From Bordetella parapertussis (lineage in GTDB: Bacteria; Pseudomonadota; Gammaproteobacteria; Burkholderiales; Burkholderiaceae_B): DNA of 64,000 nt. Shown in pieces: positions 26,448-34,634 of the stretch (position 1 is the first letter of the stretch; the number at the start of each line of letters is the position of its first letter). The stretch lies in NCBI GenBank assembly GCA_945895265.1, contig CAMDEF010000002.1:1-64000 (forward strand). The letters are read 5' to 3'. The notes beneath the pieces are model-generated. The model was not told the DNA's origin. It saw only the letters and a program-made list of their open reading frames with translations, and did no database searches. A program made the position numbers and the translations under genes.

Positions 26448-27245
26448 CTAGCGCTCAAATTTCGGTGGACGTTTTTCAATAAACGCTTGCGCGGCCTCTT
26501 TGTGATCGGCTGTGAGTGTGGCGGTCACGTGATTCACGGCTTCTTGATTCAGCGTGTCATCTAAGGTGTTTTGCAAGGCTTGATTTAAATTGTCTTTCAT
26601 TAGTGCCAAGGCTTGTCGAGGGCCGTTGGCAATTTTTTGGGCGATTGCAGTGACCTCCGGTTCAAGACGGTCGCGCGAAAACAAGGCGGTCAGCATCCCC
26701 AACTCATTTGCTTGCTGTGCGTCGAGTGTGGGCGACAGCAGATACAACTCGCGCGCCTTCGCAAAACCGACGATACGCGGTAAAAAGTAATGCCCGCCAA
26801 AATCGCCAGGCAAGCCGACATTGATGAAAGCCGTTTTGAATTTTGCCGAATCATCTGCATACCGAAAGTCACAAGCCAGCGCCAAACACAGGCCGGCGCC
26901 CGCAGCGGGGCCACGAATCATCGCGATGGTTGGGATGGGCAGGGTGTGAAGCAGCTCGGTAATTTGATTACGCCGGCGCAAGCGCGCGACCTTTTGCTCG
27001 AACGATAGGGTCTCTGCGGGTGAGTTGGCCATACGCGCCACATCGCCACCCGCGCAAAAAGCGTCACCCGCGCCGGTCAACACAATTGCACCGATCTGCC
27101 GATTGTCTTTGGCCTCAAGCAGCGCTTGCGCGAACTGGTCATATAGCTCTGGGCTGAGCGCATTGAGACGCCCTGGCCGATTCATGACGAGCGTCATGAC
27201 GCCCTCGTGTACTGACCTGAGTAACGGTGATGACTGCTCTGGCAT
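26448..27245 (-). CDS. Enoyl-CoA hydratase/isomerase (crotonase family)
   Basis: A 265-residue crotonase-fold protein. It has GAGDAFCAGGDVARM (oxyanion hole), IRGPAAGAGLCLALACDFRYA, and GLPGDFGGHYFLPRIVG. In the last motif an Asp takes the place of the acid that is Glu in the best studied hydratases, a pattern shared with PaaG/PaaF-like isomerases. It would hydrate or isomerise an enoyl-CoA. It is the first gene of the minus-strand arm and faces the thiolase gene across a 181-bp region holding several TGGTTT/AAACCA sites. The substrate is not evident. Confidence 0.88.
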   Translation of the reverse strand: MPEQSSPLLRSVHEGVMTLVMNRPGRLNALSPELYDQFAQALLEAKDNRQIGAIVLTGAGDAFCAGGDVARMANSPAETLSFEQKVARLRRRNQITELLHTLPIPTIAMIRGPAAGAGLCLALACDFRYADDSAKFKTAFINVGLPGDFGGHYFLPRIVGFAKARELYLLSPTLDAQQANELGMLTALFSRDRLEPEVTAIAQKIANGPRQALALMKDNLNQALQNTLDDTLNQEAVNHVTATLTADHKEAAQAFIEKRPPKFER

Positions 27246-27318
27246 ATTGTCTCCGAGTGGTATCTAGGTACCTTTTGCAATAGCTTAGAGCAAAAAATCC
27301 TTTTCGGTGAAAAAACAA

Positions 27319-27406
27319 AAACCACTGCCTAAAGGCGTGGTTTGAATGTTATAAAACCAAGACGAGGCTCACAGCCGACCAGTTCTAATATTTGGTTTAA
27401 ACCAAA
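27319..27406. promoter_or_regulatory. TGGTTT/AAACCA operator array with a perfect 16-bp palindrome
   Basis: Between the divergent hydratase and thiolase genes lie five half-sites: AAACCA at 27319, TGGTTT at 27338, AAACCA at 27354, and the head-to-head pair at 27393/27399. The last pair makes the perfect palindrome TTTGGTTTAAACCAAA at 27391-27406, ending 20 bp before the thiolase ATG. The first two form a hairpin AAACCAC...GTGGTTT around GCCT/AGGC. It is a strong operator candidate, where bound repressor would block the thiolase promoter. No regulator gene is adjacent. Confidence 0.65.
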
Positions 27407-27426
27407 AGCTTCACAGGGACAACATA

Positions 27427-28584
27427 ATGAGTATTAAAGGCAAGGCCTATATCGCTGGGATTTTTGAGCACCCGGCCCGCAAAATCGCAAATATGTCGTT
27501 AGCACAACTACACGCTGAGTGTGCCAAGGGCGCGCTTGAAGACGCTGGCTTGACCATACATGACGTCGACGGTTACTACTGTTCGACCGATGCGCCCGGT
27601 AGCCTGGGCGGCATCAACATGATTGATTACATGGGGTTGACGGTTAAGCACTCTGACTCAACCAATACCGGAGGCTCGTCTTACTTGTACTTGGTCGCCC
27701 ACGCGGCTGAGGCGATTGCGGCGGGCAAGTGCAGCGTTGCCTTGATTACCTGTGCGGGTTTTGGACGCCCAGGCACAATTGTGCGTGATTTGGACACGGC
27801 AATCCCAGATACTCCATTTGAAATGCCCTATGGCCCTGTTACGGTCAATTTGTATGCACTTGCTGCAATGCGGCATATGTATGAGTTTGGCACCACGAGT
27901 GAACAATTGGCCTGGGTCAAGGTTTCTGCATCGCACCATGCGCAACATAATCCTAACGCTTACTTAAAGAAAGTGGTCACAGTTGAGGACGTTGTGAACT
28001 CCCCATTGATTGCAGACCCATTGCATCGCATGGATTGCTGTGTGGTGACGGATGGCGGTGGTGCGGTGATTGTTGTGAGTCCAGAGATTGCTAAAACCTT
28101 AAAGCGCCCAGCGGTGAAGTTGATTGGCGCGGGTGAGTCGCCCAAGGGTCAAATGGGCGGCAAAATTGATATTACCTATACTGGGGCCGTACGCTCAGGG
28201 CCTATCGCCTTCGCTGAAGCTGGCGTGAAGCCTAGCGATATTAAGTACGCCTCAATTTACGACAGCTTTACGATCACCGTGGTCATGACGCTTGAGGATC
28301 TTGGTTTTTGTAAAAAGGGCGAAGGTGGCAAGTTTGTGATGGATGGCAACTTGATTTCGGGCGTAGGCAAACTGCCCTTCAACACGGATGGCGGTGGGAT
28401 GTGTAACAACCATCCGGTGAACCGTGGCGGCATCACCAAAATCATTGAGGCTGTGCGCCAATTGCGCGGCGAAGCCCATCCCTTAGTGCAAGTTAAAAAC
28501 TGCGATATTGCCTTGGCGCACGGAACCGGCGGCTCGCTGAGTACCCGTCACGGCAGTGCCACATTGATTATGGAAAGAGAGTAA
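27427..28584 (+). CDS. Thiolase-like / lipid-transfer-type protein without the usual nucleophilic Cys
   Basis: A 385-residue thiolase-fold protein of the SCP2/Ltp type. Where thiolases have the nucleophilic Cys near residue 85-90, this has NTGGSSYLYLV (S84-S85), and the C-terminal half has AHGTGGSLSTRHG instead of a CxG motif. NNHPVNRGGITK replaces the usual GHPxGATG. It is followed within 5 bp by a DUF35 gene. Thiolase-like proteins paired with DUF35 partners in Actinobacteria (Ltp2 with ChsH2) act as retro-aldolases on CoA thioesters rather than as thiolases, so that reaction is the best inference here. An AGGGA lies before the ATG. Whether another Cys serves as nucleophile cannot be excluded from sequence alone. 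Confidence 0.82.
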   Translation: MSIKGKAYIAGIFEHPARKIANMSLAQLHAECAKGALEDAGLTIHDVDGYYCSTDAPGSLGGINMIDYMGLTVKHSDSTNTGGSSYLYLVAHAAEAIAAGKCSVALITCAGFGRPGTIVRDLDTAIPDTPFEMPYGPVTVNLYALAAMRHMYEFGTTSEQLAWVKVSASHHAQHNPNAYLKKVVTVEDVVNSPLIADPLHRMDCCVVTDGGGAVIVVSPEIAKTLKRPAVKLIGAGESPKGQMGGKIDITYTGAVRSGPIAFAEAGVKPSDIKYASIYDSFTITVVMTLEDLGFCKKGEGGKFVMDGNLISGVGKLPFNTDGGGMCNNHPVNRGGITKIIEAVRQLRGEAHPLVQVKNCDIALAHGTGGSLSTRHGSATLIMERE

Positions 28585-28588
28585 CGCC

Positions 28589-28990
28589 ATGACCACACCT
28601 TATCAAGACAGAAAAATCCCTGCCCCGAAGTTGAACTATGGCGATGAGCCTTATTTTGACGCAGCCACTCAGGGCAAGTTGATGCTGAAGTATTGCAACG
28701 ACTGCAAACAATATCATCACTATCCCCGCGCGCTATGCCCGTTTTGCTTTAGCGATAAAACTGAGTTTAAAGAAGTGAAAGGTAGCGGCACGGTGTATAG
28801 CTATAGCATCACTCGCACCTCGGGCCCTGTGCCTTACGCCATTGCCTATGTCACGCTTGATGAAGGCATCACGATGCTCACCAATATCGTCGATTGCGAT
28901 TTGGACACTATCCGCTGCGGACAAAAGGTTGCGGTGACATTCAAGCCGAGCGAGGATGGCCCCGCGATCCCAATGTTTAAATTGGTTTGA
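28589..28990 (+). CDS. DUF35 zinc-ribbon/OB-fold protein
   Basis: A 133-residue protein with a rubredoxin-like zinc ribbon (C36-x2-C39 and C50-x2-C53) followed by an OB-fold (GSGTVYSYSITR... ending in TFKPSEDG). DUF35 proteins bind and assist thiolase-like enzymes, forming the active complex. It begins five bases after the stop of the thiolase-like gene, so the two are almost certainly co-translated partners. It ends 16 bp before the next gene. All four zinc ligands are present. Confidence 0.9.
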   Translation: MTTPYQDRKIPAPKLNYGDEPYFDAATQGKLMLKYCNDCKQYHHYPRALCPFCFSDKTEFKEVKGSGTVYSYSITRTSGPVPYAIAYVTLDEGITMLTNIVDCDLDTIRCGQKVAVTFKPSEDGPAIPMFKLV

Positions 28991-29006
28991 AAGTAAAGGA
29001 TAAATA

Positions 29007-29732
29007 ATGAGCGATGCGCTTTACACCTATTGGGTTGGCATGGATATCCCCGCCGATACGAGCGCTGCCGATGTTGCGGCGTTTAATGATTTTTACTCGA
29101 ATGTGCATAAGCCTGAAGTGTTGGCTGGTAACCCCGGCTTTTTGCGGGGGCGGCGTTACGAGCTTGCGCAAGACGATACGCGCGGTGCGCGTGGGCCGCG
29201 CTTTATTGCCGCGTACGATATTGAAAATAAAGAGGCGGCACAGCTGTACATCACTCGCAATGATGGGCCAGCAAGTGGGCGGCCCGTCTATAGCGACGGC
29301 CCTGCAGCTTGGCAAAAGCGCAGTACCAAGTGGCGTTTAATGTGGCAGCACGTGTTGAACAACCCTGCGGCAGCTCAAGTGTCTGCTTCGCTTTACATGT
29401 ATTTAGTCGGGATGAACGCAGCAGCAGGCTCTGGTGAGGCTGAGCTGGCTGAATTTAATGAGTTCTACAACACGATCCATGTGCCTGAAGTACTAGCAGG
29501 CTATGGTTTTGTCAGTGGCGCGCGCTATAAAAATATGCGTACCTTTCTTCACCCCGAGCCCGGTGCACCAAACTTTTTGGCGATGTACGGCATCAAGGAC
29601 GAGGCAGCGGCCCAATCGTTCATGAAAGATAGATTAAGCGCTGATCCTGGTGGTAATTCTTTCTCGGATGGACCACCACCTTGGCAAAAGCGCGACACGA
29701 AGTGGCGTTTGACGTACCGCTTGGTTGGTTGA
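29007..29732 (+). CDS. Protein with two tandem ferredoxin-like (dimeric alpha/beta barrel-type) domains
   Basis: A 241-residue protein consisting of two homologous halves of about 115 residues. Both contain LYxYxVGM, a F(N)(D/E)FYxxxHxPEVLAG phrase, a GxRY strand, and finish in SDGPxxWQKRxTKWRL. The strand order and the conserved FY...H...PEV motif look like an EthD- or DabB-type dimeric alpha/beta barrel. The protein is therefore a fused dimer. The function is unknown; such folds often act on small hydrophobic or CoA-linked substrates, or as accessory subunits. It sits 16 bp after the DUF35 gene and in the same direction, so it belongs to the same pathway. Confidence 0.75.
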   Translation: MSDALYTYWVGMDIPADTSAADVAAFNDFYSNVHKPEVLAGNPGFLRGRRYELAQDDTRGARGPRFIAAYDIENKEAAQLYITRNDGPASGRPVYSDGPAAWQKRSTKWRLMWQHVLNNPAAAQVSASLYMYLVGMNAAAGSGEAELAEFNEFYNTIHVPEVLAGYGFVSGARYKNMRTFLHPEPGAPNFLAMYGIKDEAAAQSFMKDRLSADPGGNSFSDGPPPWQKRDTKWRLTYRLVG

Positions 29733-29928
29733 GGAAACACTGACGTTGACGAGTTGAGTTTTGCCTGCTGAGTATCGTCGTTCAGTCTGACAATCGCTGC
29801 ATCGTTAGATGAATTCTATCTCAGTGAAGGCCTCGTAGGGCAAAGCGCAACTCGGCTGACAGTGTCGGTAATAAACGAAGTAAAGCAGTTTAATTTTTTA
29901 GCAATGCATCAAATTACAAAGGCATCAC

Positions 29929-30828
29929 ATGATCTACTCTCGTCACGTCGGCGACGCAAAAATTTATAACGTCATTGAATACAGCGGCCCAACGCATGCG
30001 GCTGATTTTGTGTTTCCTGAGCTTGATGTGCGCGAGATTGAGCCGCATCTATCATGGCTTGCCCCGCATCACTACAACATCAAGCTGCAGCGCTTTATCG
30101 TGGCAATGCAGTTATGGGTGATGCACATGGGCGACAACGTGATCGTGATTGACTTGGGTGTTGGCAATCATAAAAAGCGCGGCTCAGAGCGGATGAACAT
30201 GCTCAACACCTTGACACCACTTTGGCTTGACGCGGCGGGCGCGAGTGCAAAAACAGTGACGCACGTGATTGTCACGCACTTTCATCCCGACCATGTCGGT
30301 TGGGGCACCCGCATGGTGGATGGTCGTTGGGAGCCAATGTTTCCGAATGCGCGTCATCTGATGCCTCGCGTTGATTTTGAAGCTGCGCACGCGGCGTATA
30401 AAAATGGCGATAAGGGTGTGATCAGCGGTTCGTTTGAGGACAGTGTGTTGCCGCTTTACGAATTGGGATTAATTGATCTAATCGACGATGGTGATGTCGT
30501 GGCCGGTTGCCTGAAAGCTGAAGCCATGCCGGGCCATACTCCCGGCTCGTTGCATTTTCGGCTGCAGTCAAAAGGACAAGAAGCGATCTTTGCTGGCGAT
30601 GTGATGCATAGTCCTTTACAGATTGCAATGCCGCATATCAACACTTGGATTGATGCCCATGCCGAACAGGCGCGAGCCTCGCGCGCCTTGTTTTTGAAAC
30701 GGGCTGCCGAGCGCAACGCCATGATTTTTCCGGTGCACTTCGGTTGGCCACACTGTGGCTATGTGCGTGGCGACAGCACTAAAGGCTATCGCTTTGAACC
30801 GGTCGAACCTGAGGCACGTGGTGAATAA
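29929..30828 (+). CDS. Metallo-beta-lactamase-fold hydrolase
   Basis: A 299-residue MBL-fold enzyme. The metal-binding motif HFHPDH is at residues 117-122, and further ligand regions AMPGHTPGSLHF (His) and FAGDVMHSP (Asp) and a C-terminal FPVHFGWPH are present. Family members hydrolyse lactones, thioesters or related bonds. There is no signal peptide, so it acts in the cytoplasm. Within this CoA-ester region it could open a lactone ring or cleave a thioester; that is inference. A 196-bp gap with no other feature precedes it, and it may have its own promoter. Confidence 0.85.
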   Translation: MIYSRHVGDAKIYNVIEYSGPTHAADFVFPELDVREIEPHLSWLAPHHYNIKLQRFIVAMQLWVMHMGDNVIVIDLGVGNHKKRGSERMNMLNTLTPLWLDAAGASAKTVTHVIVTHFHPDHVGWGTRMVDGRWEPMFPNARHLMPRVDFEAAHAAYKNGDKGVISGSFEDSVLPLYELGLIDLIDDGDVVAGCLKAEAMPGHTPGSLHFRLQSKGQEAIFAGDVMHSPLQIAMPHINTWIDAHAEQARASRALFLKRAAERNAMIFPVHFGWPHCGYVRGDSTKGYRFEPVEPEARGE

Positions 30829-30897
30829 CACTGAACAAGTGCGTCACGTGGTATGCCGGGGTTGTTTGTGTCAACGAATCTAGTGAATTAACAAGGG

Positions 30898-31860
30898 ATG
30901 ACAATGAAAAAAATCTTACGTGCTGTACTGGTGACGATGGCGTTCGCGCCTTTGTTTGTGGCTGCGCAGACTTATCCCGACAAGCCGGTCAAAATGATTG
31001 TGCCTTACCCCGCAGGCGGCCCGGCTGACCAGATCGCCCGTGAACTTGCAAACGGGTTGTCGCAGGCGCTAGGGCAAACCTTTGTGATCGAAACAAAAGG
31101 TGGGGGGAGTGGTTCGATTGGCACAGGCTTTGTCGCCAAAGCTGCGCCAGATGGCTATACGCTGTTGGCCAGCGCCGGTGCGCCTCACACTGCGGTGCCT
31201 GTCTTTAGCTCAAATCCACCCTACGACGGCATTAAAGAATTTTTGCCGATTTTGATGCTGATTGATGTGCCAAATGTGATGGTGATTGGTCCTCACATTA
31301 AAGCGACCAACGTCAAAGAGTTCATCGAGTTAGCCAAAACTAAAGTCATGACCTATGGCTCAAGCGGTACGGGTAGCTCAACCCATCTCGCGGGCGAGAT
31401 TCTTCAAATTGAAGCGAAGATCAAAATGACCCACGTGCCTTATAAAGGGGCCACACCCGTCGTCAACGATATGTTGGGCGGGCATGTTGACGTCTCTTTC
31501 TTAAATTTATCGGCCATGCTGCCACATATTAAGTCGGGCAAGCTTCGCGCCATTGGCCTGTCTTCTCAGACGCGTGCAAAGGCCTTGCCCGAGGTGCCGA
31601 CCATGGCTGAGCAAGGCATGCCCAACAACACAGGCTCATGGTATGGTTTACTTGCCCCCGCTGGTACGCCTGATCAAGTTGTGCGTGTGTTGTACGATGC
31701 GAGCGTGAAGTATTTTTCGCAACCTGAAGTGCGTGCCCGCGTCGAGGCTTCGGGTTCAGCGCTCAAAATGCTCAACCCGCAACAGTTTTTGGCCGCGATG
31801 ACTGAAGAAAAACGCCAGTTGGCCGAGCTCAACAAGATTTTGAATATTAAGATGGACTAA
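30898..31860 (+). CDS. Bug/TctC-family periplasmic solute-binding protein
   Basis: A 320-residue exported binding protein with a signal peptide (about 1-23, ending VAAQ). The mature part starts TYPDKPVKMIVPYPAGGPAD, the classical Bug motif, with a later MTHVPYKGATPVVNDMLGGHVD segment. Bug proteins bind carboxylates and related small acids for tripartite or orphan uptake. No tctA/tctB membrane genes are nearby. Its 3' end, including the stop codon, is the first copy of a 47-bp repeat that continues for two further copies after the gene. It lies between the hydrolase and the fused CoA-transferase, so it may bind the pathway substrate. Confidence 0.9.
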   Translation: MTMKKILRAVLVTMAFAPLFVAAQTYPDKPVKMIVPYPAGGPADQIARELANGLSQALGQTFVIETKGGGSGSIGTGFVAKAAPDGYTLLASAGAPHTAVPVFSSNPPYDGIKEFLPILMLIDVPNVMVIGPHIKATNVKEFIELAKTKVMTYGSSGTGSSTHLAGEILQIEAKIKMTHVPYKGATPVVNDMLGGHVDVSFLNLSAMLPHIKSGKLRAIGLSSQTRAKALPEVPTMAEQGMPNNTGSWYGLLAPAGTPDQVVRVLYDASVKYFSQPEVRARVEASGSALKMLNPQQFLAAMTEEKRQLAELNKILNIKMD

Positions 31861-31974
31861 GGCCTCAGGCCACGCTCGGTAAGATTTTCAATATTAAGAT
31901 AGATTAAGGTCTTAGGCTTCGCTCAAAAAGATTTTGAGCATTAAGATGGATTGAGCCCTAAGGCTTCGTTCGAG
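31834..31974 (+). repeat. Three tandem 47-bp repeats spanning the bug stop codon
   Basis: Copies begin with AAGATTTT at 31834, 31881 and 31928, exactly 47 bp apart. Each contains ATTAAGAT(A/G)GA(C/T)T(A/G)A(A/G) and then a CTCAGGC/CTTAGGC/CCTAAGGC part ending in GCTTCG or ACGCTCGG. The first copy is the coding end of the bug gene with its TAA; the other two keep the homologous stop region, giving non-coding echoes of the gene tail. Copies two and three are diverged, so the duplication is not very recent. Confidence 0.85.
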
Positions 31975-32002
31975 TTAGTGAACTTATGAACAAAGGATCA
32001 GT

Positions 32003-33391
32003 ATGGATAAGGTAGTTGCCTCAGCCGCGCAGGCAATCGCAGATATTCAAGCGGGCGCGAGTGTCGCGATCGCTGGATTTGGTTTGGCACATCGTTTTCC
32101 AAACAATTTGATCTTTGCTTTGCGAGACAAAGGCACAACAGATTTGACCTTGGTCTGTAACTCACTGGGCGCCGCGGGTGAAAAAGGCCAATTGTTAGTT
32201 GAAAACAATCAGGTTAAAAAACTGGTTGCTGCGTTCTCAATTAGGGCCGGCATGCAAACTGAAGGCGAAAAAAGAATCGCCGCTGGCACGCTTGACGTCG
32301 AACTTGTACCGCAAGGTATTTTGGTTGAACGCTGCCGTGCAGGGGGTGCTGGCATCCCAGCCTTTTATTCGCCAACTGGGGTCGATACGGACCTGGCTGA
32401 GGGTAAAGACGTTCGGTATTTCAATGGCAAGCCACACGTGCTCGAGCATGCCATTCAGGTTGACTACGCCTTCTTAAGTGCCTACCGCGCCGACCGTGCG
32501 GGCAATGTACAGTTTCGCGGCGGTAGCGCTAACTTCAACTCAGCGTTTGCCAAAGCGGCAAAGATTGCGATTGTTGAGGTTGAAGAAATTGTTGAAGTCG
32601 GTGAGTTGCCGCCTGAGTTAATCGATTTGCCTGGCATCTTTATTTCTCGCGTGCTCAAGATCACCGACATGATTGATGTCAAGACCTTGAGCCGTGCTGA
32701 AAAACGCGCGGCAGACAGCGCACGTACGTATAACGGAAAGCAAGCGCTGACGCGCAATGGCATTGCAAAAAATGCAGCAAAGATTGTTAAAGACAACACC
32801 TATGTAAACTTGGGCGTTGGTATCCCCACGCAAGTCTCGAACTTTCTGGGTGGTCGCGGCGTATGGTTGCACGCTGAAAACGGTGTGCTGGGTTACGGCG
32901 GCATTGTGTCAGGTGACGCAGTCGACCCCGATGTCTTTAACGCGGGCGGGCAATTCGTTGAGGCAGTGCCCGGCACGTCATTCTTTGAAAGCGTGATGTC
33001 CTTTGAAATGGCCCGTGGTGGCCATATCGATACCGTCATTCTGGGCGCCTACGAGGTCGATCAAGACGGTAACGTTGCGAACTGGAGCATTACCGATGCG
33101 CGCCGCGGCGGTATTGGTGGCGCGATGGATTTGATCTCTGGTGAAGTCGAACTCATCATCGTGATGGAACATGCCGACAGCAAGGGCAGAACCAAATTAC
33201 CGCGTCGTTGCAAATACCCACTGACGGGGCGCGAATGCGTGGATTGGTTAGTGACTGATTTGGCAGTATTGCATTGGGTGAACGATCGCTTTGTGCTTGA
33301 GGCGATTGCCCCGGGCTTTACACCTGAAGAAGTCAAAGCGCTTGGCGAGATTGATTTTGCTGTGTCGCCAAATCTTCAGACCATGGAGTAA
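32003..33391 (+). CDS. Family I CoA-transferase, fused A and B subunits
   Basis: A 462-residue single-chain 3-oxoacid-type CoA-transferase. Residues 1-225 are the alpha part (VAIAGFGLAHRFPNN, ELVPQGILVERCRAGGAG) and residues 240-462 the beta part (VNLGVGIPTQVSNFL, HAENGVLGYGG with catalytic E292, ARGGHIDTVILGAYEV). The order A-then-B matches mammalian SCOT and bacterial fused enzymes. It differs in sequence from the two-gene enzyme at 24.0-25.4 kb. It follows the 47-bp repeats, and precedes a CaiB-type transferase by 33 bp, so two different classes of CoA-transferase are next to each other. The acyl substrate is unknown. Confidence 0.9.
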   Translation: MDKVVASAAQAIADIQAGASVAIAGFGLAHRFPNNLIFALRDKGTTDLTLVCNSLGAAGEKGQLLVENNQVKKLVAAFSIRAGMQTEGEKRIAAGTLDVELVPQGILVERCRAGGAGIPAFYSPTGVDTDLAEGKDVRYFNGKPHVLEHAIQVDYAFLSAYRADRAGNVQFRGGSANFNSAFAKAAKIAIVEVEEIVEVGELPPELIDLPGIFISRVLKITDMIDVKTLSRAEKRAADSARTYNGKQALTRNGIAKNAAKIVKDNTYVNLGVGIPTQVSNFLGGRGVWLHAENGVLGYGGIVSGDAVDPDVFNAGGQFVEAVPGTSFFESVMSFEMARGGHIDTVILGAYEVDQDGNVANWSITDARRGGIGGAMDLISGEVELIIVMEHADSKGRTKLPRRCKYPLTGRECVDWLVTDLAVLHWVNDRFVLEAIAPGFTPEEVKALGEIDFAVSPNLQTME

Positions 33392-33424
33392 GGTGTTGAG
33401 GCCAACGGTGACGATGAGAAGAGT

Positions 33425-34618
33425 ATGAAACTACCTCTTGAAGGGCTCAAGATTCTAGATCTTAGCCATGCGTTGGCTGGTCCCTTTTGTTCGACTATGT
33501 TGGCTGACTATGGTGCTCAAGTCATTAAGATTGAGCCACCAGGCAAAGGTGATATCGCTCGTGCGTGGGGCACCAAGTTACCTGGTGGTGAAACCGATTA
33601 TTTTGTTGGGCTTCATCGCAATAAACAAGGTATCGTGCTCGACTTAAAAAACGCCGAAGGCAAAGAGACCTTTTTGCGAATGGTTGAGCGTTGTGATGTG
33701 GTGCTCGAAAATTTTCGTCCCGGCACGCTCGTTAAGTTAGGGATCGATTATGAAGTGGCGCGCAAGCGTAATCCGGGCATTATTTATTGTTCAATTTCAG
33801 GCTTTGGGCAAGATGGCCCTTACCGAGACCGCCCGGCACTTGATTTGATCGTACAGGCTGAAAGCGGCATGATTAGTGCCACAGGCGACGAGGGTGGGCA
33901 TGGTGCGCGTGCCGGTGTGTCGATTGCAGATCTGACCGCCGGTATGAATGCCGCACTAGGTATCATGATGGCTTTGCGTGTCAAAGACGCAACTGGGGTC
34001 GGACAGTCGATTGACATTTCGATGTTAGAAGGGCAGCTATCGCTGCTAAGCACCATGATTGGTGATTATTTTTCGACGGGCACTATCGCGGGCCCGATGG
34101 GTACAGCGTATAAAGCGTTGTTGCCGTATCAAACCTTTCGTACAAAAACACACGACCTCGCCCTGGCGGTGGGTAGCGACAAGCTTTGGCTTGAGTTTTG
34201 CCCATTGATCGGTTGCTCTGACATCACACATGATCCTCGGTTTGCAACCAATAGCGCGCGCATGCAAAATCGCAAAGCGTTGATTGACAGGCTGCAAGAG
34301 GTCTTTCTGACGCGTAGCTTTGCTGAATGGGAAACCATTCTCGTTGGCGCAGGGATCCCGATGGGCTCGATTAATAACGTCAAGCAAGTCGTCGAGCATC
34401 CGCAGGTCATTGCACGCGGTGCGATCGTTGATATGGTGCATCCGCGCGCGGGTAATGTACGCGTGGTGGGCGTGCCGATTCGTATGTCGGCAACGCCAGG
34501 TTCGGTGCGCACACCTTCGCCTTCGTTGGGTGAGCATACTGAGGCGGTACTCAGTGATGTGCTGGGTATGACTGCGAACGAAATCGACACGCTCAGGGGC
34601 GCAGGTGGATTGGGTTGA
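33425..34618 (+). CDS. CaiB/BaiF family III CoA-transferase
   Basis: A 397-residue family III CoA-transferase. It begins LPLEGLKILDLSHALAGPF, continues with DYGAQVIKIEPPGKGD, LHRNKQGIVLDL and ENFRPG, and has the catalytic Asp at 169 (SIADLTAG), the standard position in formyl-CoA transferase relatives. These enzymes transfer CoA between carboxylic acids and are typical activators of catabolic substrates. It ends the plus-strand arm and converges with the ATPase gene after a 16-bp gap. Full length and intact. Confidence 0.92.
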   Translation: MKLPLEGLKILDLSHALAGPFCSTMLADYGAQVIKIEPPGKGDIARAWGTKLPGGETDYFVGLHRNKQGIVLDLKNAEGKETFLRMVERCDVVLENFRPGTLVKLGIDYEVARKRNPGIIYCSISGFGQDGPYRDRPALDLIVQAESGMISATGDEGGHGARAGVSIADLTAGMNAALGIMMALRVKDATGVGQSIDISMLEGQLSLLSTMIGDYFSTGTIAGPMGTAYKALLPYQTFRTKTHDLALAVGSDKLWLEFCPLIGCSDITHDPRFATNSARMQNRKALIDRLQEVFLTRSFAEWETILVGAGIPMGSINNVKQVVEHPQVIARGAIVDMVHPRAGNVRVVGVPIRMSATPGSVRTPSPSLGEHTEAVLSDVLGMTANEIDTLRGAGGLG

Positions 34619-34634
34619 GATAGTTGGAAGATTT

